The notes beneath the pieces are model-generated. The model did no database searches. It was not told where the DNA came from and saw only the letters and a program-made list of their open reading frames with translations. The translations under genes were made by a program, and so were the position numbers. 64,000 nucleotides of DNA from Ditylenchus dipsaci (lineage: Eukaryota > Nematoda > Chromadorea > Rhabditida > Anguinidae): assembly GCA_004194705.1 (NCBI GenBank), contig SADC01001320.1, positions 62,001 to 126,000 on the forward strand. The letters run 5' to 3'. Below, in pieces: positions 25,701 to 34,255 of the stretch. The number at the start of each line of letters is the position of its first letter. The first letter of the stretch is position 1.

Positions 25701-28684
25701 GGTCCGACACTTTTTTAGCTCGATTTTCGAAATTGTTTACCAGTTTTGTTTTGACAGTCTGGTTTCGAATATCGCAAGGATTCCGATTCTGACCGCCGTT
25801 TTTAAATACAGTCGACTCTCCCAATAACGAACCCCCTGGGGACCAGCCTGAGGAGTTCGTTATTTGGAGAGTTTGTTATTGAGAGAGTTCTTTACCCAAA
25901 AAAATTAGAAGTTCGTTATACGGAGAGTTTTCACCAAAATCAATTTCATTCAACCAATGAACAAAACATTTGAGCCAACATCATAACATGAACCATCAAA
26001 GGAGAGGACGGAAAAAGTTGGTTATTGGATTCTGCTTCAACTTGTTCGTGCGTTCTTTTGCCAGGAAGTCATCGATTTTGTCACACATTCGAAGCATTGC
26101 TGGATAAACTTCATGAGATTTCATGTAGCGTTGCAAGACCTTAAAACCGTTGAGCGCATCAAGAACAGAGACCGGCTGTTCCTCTTCGACGATTTCCACT
26201 TCTATTTCTGCTGCTTCCTCCGGTTCTGGCACTCCCACTTCCACTTGAGAGTTTGCTTCTGCGATTTCCTCCAAAGTCATCGGTTGATTTGTAGCCAGAT
26301 CGTTGTCAGCACTTAAGAAGTCTATCAGATTGCCTTTCGTTTCTTCTGCAGCCCCAAGCCTTTCGAACATCTGATTGAGCTCATTGACGTCTTCTTCCTT
26401 AACTTCTAGCATTTCTTCAGTGTCCTAAACAAATAAGGTATTTTTTATTATAAAAAAAAACACTACCTGTTCGTTGATTACAAAGCCCGCCTTTCTGAAG
26501 CTTGACGGCATCCCACGATCTTCGAATAAAATGTAGCGATGATTGACGCGACGCTTCTTACTTAGAGTGCTCAAAATCGATATCTGGAACATATAATTAA
26601 GACAACAATATAACTTGGTGAGCTAAACAACAAAATAAAAATGAGTGAAAGAAAATCACTGAACTTTTTGGTGTAAATTTAAAAAAAATCAATTTTCTTC
26701 TTCTTTTTGTTCGCAAATTTTTTAAAAGTTTGTTATATAGAGCGTCTTTTCATTAGTCGGGACCGGCTCTAGGTGTTCGTTATTGAGAGAGTTCGTTATT
26801 CAGGGGGTTCGTTAATGAGAAGGTCCATTATCAGTACTTTATTGAAAATCCAACCAAACAAAAAAAAGTGTTCGTTATTGAGAGAGTTTGTTATTAAGGG
26901 GGTTCGTTATTGGGAGAGTCGACTGTAACTAAATAGTTTTACTACTCAAAAAGCAAAAGCTTGATTCAAGGACCGGGATTTTTGAAAAAGCCTTCCTTAA
27001 ATCGAGGTTTTGCTTTTCGAGTAGTAAAATTATTTAGTTATTAAAAAAACGATCGGCAAAATCGTAATCCTTGCTATATTCGAAATCGGATTGTCAAAAG
27101 AAAACTGGTTAAAAATTTCAAAAATCAGGCTAAAAAACCTGTCGGACCCTAGGTGGGAACGAACTTTTTGGGGTGTCCTTAAATAGAGAGTCGACTGTAA
27201 ATCAATACCGTATTTCTTCTAATAAACGGGCACCCCACTGATTCAAAATCGTGTTTTTGGCATTATGTTTTTGACCACTTTTTTAGAACTGATCTGAGGC
27301 CATTTACCCACTAATTTGTAACTCATCTCACCTCCTACAATTTGGGTGGTAATTTGTCTGAAAGTAGTTAACAAAAAGTGAGTTAAAAACACAATGCCAA
27401 GAATACGATTTTGAAAGAGGGGGTGTCACACCCCTGTTGGTACCATTTTGTAGCTGAGATGCAGGGCTACGCAATAAAAAATTTTCAGCCACATATCGCT
27501 AAAAAAATTTTAGATAAAAATGCGTTTATTTGCACTCTACATCGCACTCTACATTGCACTCATTTAGTGAGATGTAGAGTGAAAATAAACGCATTTTTAT
27601 CAAGAATTTTTCAGCGAAATGTGGCTGGAAAAAATTTTTTTGTAGCCCTGAATCTGAGCTACAAAATGGTACCAACAGAAAACAAAGTTCGGCCGAGAAA
27701 AAAATCTACAGCCGTTCCCGCCTAAACAAGTCAAAAAAAATCTCTCACTCATTGGCGACTTAGCTTTACAGTAAACCCTCGATTTAACGTCCATTCTTGG
27801 CACCGTTCCTAATGGCCGTTGAATTGAGGATGCAGTTATTCATATTATTCGAACTTCCAGCCAAATCGAGCCCACAGAGGGAGCCAATAAATCGAGGTGG
27901 CCGTTATGTCGGGGTTGGGGGAGGTCAAATCGAGGGTTTACTTTATTTTATTTGTTGGGCAACTAAATGCCGTAAAAAGAGGGCCATTGTAAAGAAGGTG
28001 CCGCTATTAGAGGCGCTAATATAGACAGGTTTCACTGTACTGAAAATTATTTTTGGCCGTGCTAAAATTTCACGTACTCACTTTTTTTTGTTTCAACATC
28101 CAAAGGTGAGAAAAAGAACATTTGACGTCAAAAAGAGCATTCAAAACAAGCAAAAAAAAAAAGATTTATCCAAAAAGCAAAAAGAGACCAGCTTACAGAA
28201 AAAAGCATTGGTTATTATAATTAATCAACTAGTCTAAGCCTAAGCCTAAATAAAGTTACAAAGAGGTTACCTGCTTAGCATATTCATGATCCTCGAAGAT
28301 GTTCAACATATTTGAGCAAAAGAAGATTGCCCACCATGTATAACTTTTAAGCAGTTTTAAATCTGCACTTATAAGAAATAGTGAAGCTACCATCAACACA
28401 AAACTTAATACTAACAAATAAATGGGAAAAATTCTTCTAATTCTTCGAAGATAGAAGCTGGTTAATTCTGGCAAACCAAACTTGTTGGATATTTCTTTTT
28501 CCAAAATCATTGCCATCAAATATCCAGAGAGCACAAAGAAAATGTCAACTCCCAGAAAACCATTTGGAAATGATATAGGCCAAAAATGAAATGCAAGCAC
28601 AGATACTATAGCAAAGCAGCGCAAAGTTTGTATGTCTCGTTTTTTTTGAAAATTATTTATTTTTTCAGGTGGTAGAGAATCCAT
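13584..28684 (-). CDS. Acyltransferase-3/SGNH membrane O-acyltransferase, at least five exons, incomplete
   Basis: Predicted polytopic membrane O-acyltransferase (AT3 domain transferring acyl groups, followed by an SGNH esterase-like domain), an architecture found in bacterial OafA/YrhL proteins and in the nematode oac family. Exons on the minus strand: 28684-28271, 25637-25010, 20483-20312, 17930-about 17470 and 13787-13584. Introns are about 2.6, 4.5, 2.4 and 3.7 kb and are full of MITEs and satellites. Exon phases agree (0, 1, 0) for the first three junctions. Motifs in order: His33 in FHFWP, FPNGFLGVDIFFVLSGYLM, YLRRIRRIFP, HTWSLSVE, GDISYSLYLIHWP, FECFEKR, then SGNH block I LIGNSFA. Exon 3 lacks one T at a T run and exon 5 lacks one base, so the locus is either a pseudogene or affected by assembly error. 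The final exon with the C-terminal catalytic Asp/His box was not found. Confidence 0.75.
14019..14393. repeat. TACCGTATTT-ended element carrying a dispersed repeat
   Basis: Left end taccgtatttcctctattaa; degenerate right end ttaatagagaaaatacg. The middle (14105-14320) is the cttcgaatcctcc...gtcctttttttgaaattt repeat seen elsewhere. Confidence 0.5.
14395..14945. mobile_element. Poly-C/poly-G ended element with tRNA-like foldback inside
   Basis: Outer parts pair (actgtgatataaccccaacc with the gtggtatattacagtagt region). Within it, 14628-14890 is a palindrome whose arms hold a box B-like ggttcaatcctacg and its inverse cgtgggattgaacc, separated by attccgaatctggcgtcaaa. It resembles the foldbacks at 8.9 and 45.7 kb. 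Confidence 0.55.
15651..16574. mobile_element. Pogo/Tigger-type element filled with polypyrimidine/polypurine minisatellite
   Basis: Ends tacagtcaaacctgcataaa and ttatccaggttcgactgta. The left interior (15765-15998) is a CT-rich array of ttacctctacc units. The right interior (16205-16480) is the G-rich complement in three long units of about 95 bp, each with ttattataacgggtagaggt. The two halves are inverted, so the element can fold. ORFs reading YPYLYPYLLPLPLP are translations of the array. Confidence 0.7.
16586..16889. mobile_element. 304-bp MITE
   Basis: Inverted ends atggcttgttcacgttgttc and gaacaacgtgaacaagccat, continuing into gagttagagttcg/cgaactctaactc. Non-coding. It starts 12 bp after the previous element ends. 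Confidence 0.75.
17470..17930 (-). CDS. Acyltransferase exon 4, SGNH domain
   Basis: Starts after TTGTTACAG. It encodes a Ser/Asn-rich linker, two Cys-containing segments and the SGNH nucleophile block VMLIGNSFASVQLL, then PDLLFISQRQ. The 3' border is uncertain: a donor at CAA/GTTCTC (17468) or at GTATTT a few bases on. A family-A MITE ends 47 bp upstream of the exon. Confidence 0.7.
17977..18405. mobile_element. Family-A long-palindrome MITE, second copy
   Basis: Ends tacagtcgactctcgattaa and gagagtcgactgta; near-perfect palindrome centred near 18190 with gcaaaatctcgatttaagg and its inverse. It lies in intron 3 of the acyltransferase gene, just upstream of exon 4. Confidence 0.8.
18513..18749. 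mobile_element. TACCGTATT-ended foldback element
   Basis: Left end taccgtattctctctaatac, right end cttctattagaagtata. Arms ttgaagactgctcttaggca and gcctgtgagcagtcttcaa pair. A truncated relative lies at 27212-27425. Confidence 0.65.
19380..19812. repeat. Long foldback with ttttccgt motifs
   Basis: Arms such as cattaacaatcaatgtctga and tcagacattgattgttaatg pair over roughly 180 bp each; the outer parts hold gacatttttccgt and its complement. Intronic, non-coding. Confidence 0.7.
20312..20483 (-). CDS. Acyltransferase exon 3 (one-base lesion)
   Basis: Acceptor GTTTAG at 20484; donor GTAAGG at 20311. The phase-1 entry completes an Asp codon and reads ILFLLAICTVFSVILFECFE. A stop appears at a TTTTT run; adding one T continues into a hydrophobic helix and KLKDETVING, which joins exon 4 in phase. 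This supplies the last AT3 helix and linker. Confidence 0.7.
20750..21110. repeat. Dispersed foldback satellite copy (SatA)
   Basis: Contains aaactctggtatgcatac, cgagtgatttgtgtctaagg, tatgtgggtgtgcgcatctc and, inverted, gagatgcgcgcactcactta with ccttagacataattccgag. The two arms pair. The same unit recurs at 24.4, 42.7, 47.6, 51.8 and 55.1 kb and tandemly at 22.7-23.8 kb. Confidence 0.8.
21664..22247. mobile_element. hAT-type MITE with 8-bp TSD, SatA fragment and TACGAGTA microsatellite
   Basis: Ends cagtgttggga and tcccaacactg are flanked by perfect 8-bp repeats GTCGCAGG at 21656-21663 and 22248-22255. The subterminal parts are tandem gtacgagta words (22022-22222), inverted near the middle. 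A piece of SatA (21690-21850) lies inside. No transposase. Confidence 0.75.
22423..22506. mobile_element. 84-bp micro-MITE
   Basis: Ends tagagttgc and gcaactcta, almost wholly palindromic interior with three ggataattatcc-like words. Flanks ggctaaac and ggctgaac form an 8-bp duplication with one mismatch. Confidence 0.65.
22712..23810 (+). repeat. SatA-derived tandem array, about 240-bp period
   Basis: Successive units start aagaagatgttgaacatag at about 22948, 23188, 23423 and 23661. Each contains ctggtatgcatgctttttca, cgagtgatttgtgtctaagg, a poly-G tract and ggttaattataatgataatc. The poly-G tract differs between copies (about 13, 15, 10 and 13), which accounts for the period differences. It sits in intron 2 of the acyltransferase gene. 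Confidence 0.85.
23811..24600. repeat. SatA copies and flanking foldback
   Basis: A SatA left arm at 23820-23900 and a right arm at 23960-24000, then unrelated AT-rich sequence, then another right-arm copy at 24425-24480 followed by a GC-rich palindrome gcgccctgcgccccttcagg with its complement. Confidence 0.6.
25010..25637 (-). CDS. Acyltransferase exon 2
   Basis: Starts after GAATTTAG at 25638 and ends at a GTAAGA donor at 25009, phase 1. It encodes the HTWSLSVEIQYYFVAP motif and several membrane helices through GDISYSLYLIHWPLKLLVQ. The family-A MITE ends 14 bp upstream of the exon start, so the transposon abuts the splice acceptor. Confidence 0.85.
25807..26927 (-). mobile_element. Tigger/pogo-like element, internally deleted
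   Basis: Ends tacagtcgactctcccaata and tattgggagagtcgactgta, with repeated gttcgttattgagag words just inside. It carries only the C-terminal part of a transposase on the minus strand. Nested inside a family-A MITE in intron 1 of the acyltransferase gene. Confidence 0.8.
25996..26583 (-). pseudogene. Tigger-like transposase C-terminal fragment
   Basis: Exon 26583-26467 reads YILFEDRGMPSSFRKAGFVI, matching the FRKAGF motif that follows the DDE core in pogo/Tigger transposases. A 42-bp intron leads to exon 26424-25996, an acidic region ending NPITNFFRPLL. The DNA-binding and catalytic regions are absent. Confidence 0.8.
27212..27425. mobile_element. TACCGTATTT-ended element
   Basis: Left end taccgtatttcttctaataa. 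The interior gtgtttttggcattatgttt and its inverse gtgagttaaaaacacaatgc parallel the element at 18513-18749. The right end is degenerate. Confidence 0.55.
27430..27690. repeat. Foldback
   Basis: Arms ggtaccattttgtagctgag and gagctacaaaatggtacc, with inner arms aaaaatgcgtttattt/aaataaacgcattttt, pair over about 110 bp each. Confidence 0.75.
27767..28039. mobile_element. MITE with TACAGTAAACCCTCG ends
   Basis: Left end tacagtaaaccctcgattta, right end gacaggtttcactgta. Interior contains tcgagggtttactttatttt. TA target. Confidence 0.55.
28271..28684 (-). CDS. Acyltransferase exon 1
   Basis: 138 codons from ATG at 28684 to a GTAACC donor at 28270, phase 0. It carries the AT3 N-terminal signature RDIQTLRCFAIVSVLAFHF, the likely catalytic His33, and the first membrane segments. 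The start is chosen because it lies 15 residues before this signature; an AATTAAG acceptor-like site sits 15 nt upstream. Confidence 0.85.
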
Positions 28685-28829
28685 AATAAACGAATTTATC
28701 TTAATTGTTATTATTTTTTATAGGGTTTTCTCAAAAAGTTGCACTTTTTAAAAATCAAAAATATTTGTTTTGCATTGTGCTTTTTATTAATGGTTGCTAA
28801 TCAGGTGATTAATATATCTTACAAGAGGC

Positions 28830-29110
28830 TCCGCAGCGGCAAATACCGCTATTTCTTGGGTGTTGATAGTGGTTCGAAAAGTACGCTGCTGGTTTGGGAC
28901 CCACGCTGGTGGTTGGGATCTTTGATGAGTTCGGGTTTGTCCACAGCATTTGGACCCGATTTTTTAGTACTTCGGGGGTGTCCGCTCGGTTTGGACCCTA
29001 GTTTTGGTAGTTCGGGTGTGTCCACGCGGTATGGGCTTCATCCTGGTGGTTCGGGTGTGTCGACGTATTTTGTGTGGACACGTGGTTAGGGTAGCTACTG
29101 GTGGCTCGAG
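28830..29110 (+). repeat. ttcgggtgtgtcc minisatellite
   Basis: Irregular units of about 40-45 bp containing ggttcgggtgtgtccacg. The open frame across it is a translation of the repeat. Confidence 0.55.
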
Positions 29111-29528
29111 CTCCTACAACGTGGTTTGGCTGCCCGAGTCCTTGTTTTGGTGACCTTATAGTGGCCCAAAACTTTAACCAATACAGACTGTTATTTACGA
29201 AACAATAATACAGGTACTACTATGCTTGAGTCCGGCCGGGAACTCCACGGGGATCCCATTTAGGGAATACGAAAAATGTTGGCTCTCGCGTTTTGATTTC
29301 CTGCTGGACGCGCTGAGTCCAAGCCTAGGACAGTCAATATTCCTGTCAATTATCGCTATAGTGTGACTCTCCGTATAAAAAAAACGCTATAAATAGTTAT
29401 AATTTAGCTATAATATAGTACGACTGTCATATATAAAACCTCGCTATACAGTCAACTCTGGCTACATATAACTCTGGCTATAGTCAATTACGCTAAGCGA
29501 GGGCACTATATTAAAATTGGCTAGGGTA

Positions 29529-29562
29529 ATTACGCGTTGCTTCTTTGGAGTACTCATTTTAT
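29529..29562 (-). pseudogene. Truncated start of a Tigger-like transposase
   Basis: MSTPKKQRVITLANF resembles the N terminus MSTPRKRQAITLE of the fragment at 54667, then the match stops. Nearby tacagtcaactctggctac fits a related terminal repeat. Confidence 0.45.
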
Positions 29563-29585
29563 CAATATACAGAATAATTATACAT

Positions 29586-29826
29586 GTACAAGAGCGAATT
29601 TTCGTAAGAAAAATTTTCGTAACGCGGTTTTCAGTAAATATTAGTGATATGTAAAGTTCGTTTTTTTGCTTTTTGATCCTCCTTTGATGTTTCTTATAGC
29701 TTCTGTGATGTTTTGACCAAAAATAGTGAAGAAAAAGGAAAACAGTCAGAGGGTAGAATCGAACCGACACTGAAAAAAATTCATCTCATAAACTTACCTA
29801 CTGCACCATACATGCCACTGATGGTG
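29586..29826 (-). mobile_element. Partial copy of the 38652-39533 element
   Basis: Minisatellite remnant, conserved spacer (tttttgatcctcctttgatg) and tRNA-like head with box B ggttcgattct in reverse orientation. Confidence 0.65.
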
Positions 29827-30106
29827 ATGAGCAATTTCGTAAGTGCGAATTTTCGTAAAAGTGAATTTTCGTAAGAATTTTTTTTCGTAAGAGCGAATTT
29901 TCGTAACAAGCTTTTTCGTAACGCGGTTTTCAGTAACATTAGTGATATGTTAAGTTGCTTTTTTTGCTTTTTGATCCTCCTTTGATGTTTCTTATAACTT
30001 CTGTGATGTTTTGACCAAAAATAGTCAAGAAAAAAATGAAACAGTCAGAGGGTAGAATCGAACCGACACTGAAAAAAATTCATCTCATAAACTTACCCAA
30101 TGCACC

Positions 30107-31119
30107 GGTGTCCAGTAAAAACGCCTACGCAAAAACGCCTACAGTAAAAAGGCCTACGCAAAAACGCCTACAGTAAAAAGGCCTACGCAAAAACGCCTAC
30201 AGTAAAAAAGCCTACGCAAAAAGGCCTACAGTAAAAACGCCTATAAAATTATCTATATTTTTTCAGTCCTGAAACAAATAGAATTCCAATTTTCTGAGGT
30301 CGGTTCATAGAAAATCATTTGAAAAACAAGGATAGTTAGACAAAAATATAGCAATATTATTGTTTTAAAAAATACGGAGCTAATTAGCCGCGGATTTAAC
30401 TGACCACCGCCCGAGTAGCAGAAATCGGTGAAAGCTGGTCGCGGGTTTGATTCCCAGCCATGTCACAGCACGTCTAACATAGTTTTTAATACTAATGTAT
30501 TACTGTTATTTGAGAAAAAATAATGTCTGCTGTCACTTGGATTTAAACATGTAACCTCACAATTTTGGAAAGCCTAATTTACCACAGGGGAAATTACTGG
30601 ACGGTGAATTCACCGTGAGGAATTTACCACCTCCATTGAAACACTGTGACGTTCCAACCAGATCGGAATAAAATTTCTTTTGAATGAAAAAAAATCCTCT
30701 CATTTACCACAGGAGCGTTGACGTGTCCGGGGACGAATACACTAATAAAATCGGAAAAACCGCAGATTCGAGTTAGGAAATTAGAAATTTTGAAATTGGC
30801 GCCCAAATGAGGTGCCCAAATGAGTTTTGCCCAAATGAATGCCAACGCTGAAAAGAATATGGAAATTTCAATAGAAGCGTGAACTTAAATAGAATATATA
30901 CAGAAGGTTATAATTTTTTTAAATCGAAACATGGCTAAGGCCTTTTCAGGCCTTTTTGTCACACAGACATCCAATTTTAATGCGTTTCAGGACATTTGTA
31001 GATCAAATTAGGTTTAGAAACATTTGTAGGCCTTTTTACTATAGGCCTTTTAGCGTAGGCCTTTTTGCGTAGGCCTTTTTACTGTAGGCGTTTTCGCGTA
31101 GGCGTTTTTACGGTACTCC
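30107..31119. mobile_element. 1-kb element with minisatellite inverted ends
   Basis: Both ends are arrays of cagtaaaaacgcctacgc-type units in opposite orientation. The host word tgcacc is present on both sides (30101-30106 and 31122-31127), within a probable 8-9 bp duplication. The interior has no transposase; 30410-30470 holds a box B-like gcgggtttgattccc. Confidence 0.7.
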
Positions 31120-31161
31120 ACTGCACCATACATGCCACTGATGGTGATGAGCTATGTATAC

Positions 31162-32125
31162 TACAGTCAACCCTCGATTTAACGGCACCCCTGGGGACCG
31201 GGCCAGGGGTGCCGTTAAATCGAGGGTGCCGTTAAATCGAGGTGCCGTTAAATCGAGGTATCTGAAACAAAAATATTGTAGAGTGCCGTTAAATCGAGGG
31301 TCTAACATATGATAGCTTGCAACACAACATTATCCGACCAAAATTTGCTTTTATTTTCGGCAATAACAGCATAAACTCATTTCAACAAACGTTGTTCAAC
31401 AGTTAGACTGAAAATAATTAGTGATTTTTGGCTGCACTTGCGTATTTCTTCGCTCTTTGTAGAAGTAGTGATCGAGTGAATCGCTGAGACGGAGTATAGT
31501 AGGATCTGCAGAATTCTCTCCCAGATATTGACGGACGAATTGTAAATGCCTTTGTGCCTCAGAACGACTGACTGCAGGTTGCTCTGGCTCAATTTCTTCG
31601 GGATCCATAGCTTCATTGTGACTTTCGCCAGGGCCTTCCACATTGCTCAACGAAACCTCTTCAATAATTTTACCGAGCGTGAGAGCACCACCTACTTGAA
31701 GCGAGCTTGCAAAGATGTGTGGAGAACAACATTAAATTACCTTTAAGTGCCATTGTCTTGTTCAGTAGAAGCTGCCAAAATAACCCTGTTTCATCGGCGT
31801 TGAAAAGTTGAAAAAGTCAACATTTAACAATATAAACGAGACACCAATGTGTGGAAACTAGCCGAATTCAAACAGACAATTGTTCACAAAATTTGAATTT
31901 TGTCAAAATTTTTAAAATTTTTCTCCTTTCTGACTTATATGCCGTTAAATCGAGGGTCTTTATCTTTGAGGGGACCGGGCCAGGGGTGCCGTTAAATCGA
32001 GGTACCGTTAAATCGAGGGTCTGGTATACTAGATTTTAGATTTAACCAACCAAATCAGCCCAGATGTGCCGTTAAATCGAGGGTGCCGTTAAATCGAGGT
32101 GCCGTTAAATCGAGGGTTGACTGTA
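31162..32125 (-). mobile_element. Tigger-like element, internally deleted
   Basis: Ends tacagtcaaccctcgattta and taaatcgagggttgactgta, with many ccgttaaatcgaggg words inside both ends. It contains pieces of a transposase (31396-31806). Confidence 0.85.
31396..31806 (-). pseudogene. Tigger-like transposase fragments
   Basis: The upstream piece (31806-31743) reads FNADETGLFWQLLLNKTMAL, the region of the first catalytic Asp in Tigger transposases, ending at a GTAATT donor. The downstream piece reads IIEEVSLSNVEGPGES and ends PKITNYFQSNC, the acidic C terminus, closely related to that of 53797-54095. Most of the catalytic core and the DNA-binding domain are gone. Confidence 0.8.
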
Positions 32126-32689
32126 TATGGAAAGTGACTTCTGGCTCAGAGTCTGTGTCCATGCTCTTGGGCAGTTTAGCTGGCCTCCTAGCTCATAAAA
32201 AATCTGGGGATCAACTTAGTTATCAAAATTTTCAGTCATATGACCTATGCTCATCAACTTTTGTGCTCAGATAGTAAATAGAGTAAAAAAACTGTCCAAC
32301 TTGTCGAACAGTGACAGAAAGGTCGAAATAAAAGAATGAGAAGACATCCTGAACTAAAAAAACTGATTAAGAGTGAAAATTTTTTCGATAATTTGCTCTT
32401 ACGAAAAAGTTTCTTACGAATTTTCGCTGTTAAGAAAATGTTTATAACGAAAGTTCGCTCTTACGAAATTGTCTCGTTACGAAACTTCCTACATCCGTTT
32501 GGATCTCATCGTCTGGAAAGATTCATTTGTTTGGATCGCTTCAAATGACGTCACGCTAAGAATCAAAAGTTTCCAATCAAACAGTCAATTAGCAAATAAC
32601 CAAATTTAGCCGCACTTAGAACTGGAAAAGTGATTAAAACACTCAAGAAATGTGGTTAAAATGTGCAGGAAAATGATTCGAAAAAAGTG

Positions 32690-32960
32690 AAAAAAAAATT
32701 CGGCGCTATTATAGAATACCACCCCCCCCCCCAAATCGGACCTATTCAAAATCGCTGTGACTACCCTTTCAAACAACAAGTTTCGGCTTAGCCCTTAGGC
32801 TTGGGAGTAGGCCACCGTGCGAAAGTTATGACTAATAAATAGTTCACGCACATTTTCCGGGGTCCGGGACATACATTTGGGTAGTCTTTACTTAAGTTTT
32901 AGAAGGAAAATTTTGGGGGTGTGGTATTCCATACTAGGGTCAAAACTAGTCTATACTAGG
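32690..32960. repeat. Poly-C ended repeat related to 62019-62274
   Basis: The left end ggcgctattatagaatacca followed by a C run, and the inner ttcggcttagcccttaggct and tttccggggtccgggacata, match the 62.0-kb element. Confidence 0.55.
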
Positions 32961-33621
32961 GTCAAAAATTCAAAATATTATATCATTGTCAGGATTTTTC
33001 GTCATGGGCGTAATTTTTTTGGGCGTAATGGGCGTAATTTCTAATTTGAAGAGAAACTTTTAGCTAGGGTGGCGTAAAACCAGGTGGCGTAAAATCGTAG
33101 GTATGATTCCTTCTTTTTCTGTGCCAGCCAACCAAATAAGTTTCAAGGTGGCGTAAAATCTGAATTGAGAGTCGACTGTATTTCAAAAAATGAAAGTTGA
33201 ATGTCAAATTTTAAATTCCTTTCAAGACAATAATCATTTGAATTGTGAATATGAATTTGAGAAATTTTTAAGATAATTGATTTTAAATGTCTCGAGAGGA
33301 CAAGTTGATGTTATTGCCGAAATATTGATAGCCCCCTGATAGCACAATCAATAACTTGGTCGAGTGCATTTAAGTACAAAGCAGAAAACATGAGTGAATT
33401 CACTACATTCTTTTGGGTGCTCATTTTTGTGTTTTAGTCGTAGCTCAGATAGCTTTTAATGCTTTTCGACTGTCTGCAAAACATTGGCTTTGTTTTCTGT
33501 CTCTTTTTCAATGACAGTGGATAGGTGTTCTCTTTCTTGCTCTTTTGATAAAATCAAGTGTCTAACCAGGGTCATGAAAGTGCGTGATAGATGAACTAGA
33601 TAAACGCATAATATTGTCCAC
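32961..33621. other. No supported gene; solo pogo-like end
   Basis: It has ggcgtaat/ggtggcgtaaaa repeats (33000-33160) ending in gagagtcgactgta at 33180, a solo terminal repeat. The rest is AT-rich. Confidence 0.4.
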
Positions 33622-33722
33622 TCACTGCACTGAATTTTAATTTCACCATTTTCCTCGATTTCTGTGAAGCTTTCCCAGATTGGATAACCATTTCTCTTCT
33701 TTGCACTGTTGCTACCTTGCAA
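33622..33722 (-). pseudogene. BED-type zinc finger exon fragment
   Basis: Minus-strand SAKKRNGYPIWESFTEIEEN followed by GEIKIQC matches the start of BED zinc fingers found at the N terminus of hAT transposases (Trp and first Cys visible). A GTGAGT donor follows. The rest of the gene is not seen. The word ctcttctttgcactgttgct is repeated 100 bp away at 33796. Confidence 0.5.
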
Positions 33723-33892
33723 TGGGGAATCAACGAAAAAAGCAGAAATTTAAACAAGTAAATTGGCAATACCTTTTACAGTAAGAGCGTTTTTCTCTTC
33801 TTTGCACTGTTGCTACGTAATAAAAAAAAGTAGGAAGGCGCCAGTCGCACTCGCTGCTTGTCCACACACCAAAACCCTGAATATAAGGGTAT

Positions 33893-34146
33893 ACTGACGA
33901 TTCGATACAAATACTGATTCGATACGACGATTCGATACACCGACGGTTCGATACACCGATTCGATACATCGACGATTCGATACACCGATTCGATACATGG
34001 ACGATTTGATACACCGATTCGATACATCGACGATTCGATACACCGATTCGATACATCGACGATTCGATACACCGATTCGATACATCGACGATTCGATACA
34101 CCGATTCGATACATCGACGATTCGATACACCGATTCGATACACTCA
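33893..34146. repeat. MULE left terminal inverted repeat
   Basis: About 250 bp, built from units of about 14-15 bp doubled to about 29 bp (gattcgatacaccgattcg, catcgacgattcgatacacc). It reads acgattcgatacaaatactg near the outer end, as does the right arm in reverse. Open frames reading YRIGVSNRRCIES are repeat translations. Confidence 0.85.
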
Positions 34147-34255
34147 CTTAGCTAGTCATTATTTTATTTAGAAATAATGTAAAGTCCAAATATTTGATGT
34201 CTGACCAAACTCCCTATTTTTTGATATATATTTTCTCATCACAGGTTATAATTGA

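Larger units (their letters stand above)
25651..27199. mobile_element. Family-A MITE split by a Tigger-like element
   Basis: Left arm 25651-25806 starts tacagtcgactctctattta; right arm 26928-27199 ends taaatagagagtcgactgta. Together they match the copy at 17977-18405. The split is at a TA, where the element 25807-26927 inserted. Confidence 0.8.
29832..32501 (-). mobile_element. Copy of the 38652-39533 element broken by two insertions
   Basis: Left minisatellite arm and tRNA-like head (29832-30106), middle piece (31120-31161) and right half (32126-32501, ending in ttacgaa units) together colinearly match the intact element. The gaps are the 1-kb element 30107-31119 and the Tigger-like element 31162-32125. 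Confidence 0.75.

Noticed and set aside
28739..29089. Plus-strand open frame with a hydrophobic start
   Set aside because: Most of it is the ttcgggtgtgtcc minisatellite; no homologue recognised.
33730..34147. Three overlapping open frames rich in YRIGVSNRRCIES
   Set aside because: They are translations of the MULE terminal minisatellite in different frames; the same peptides arise from the inverted arm at 36799-37077.
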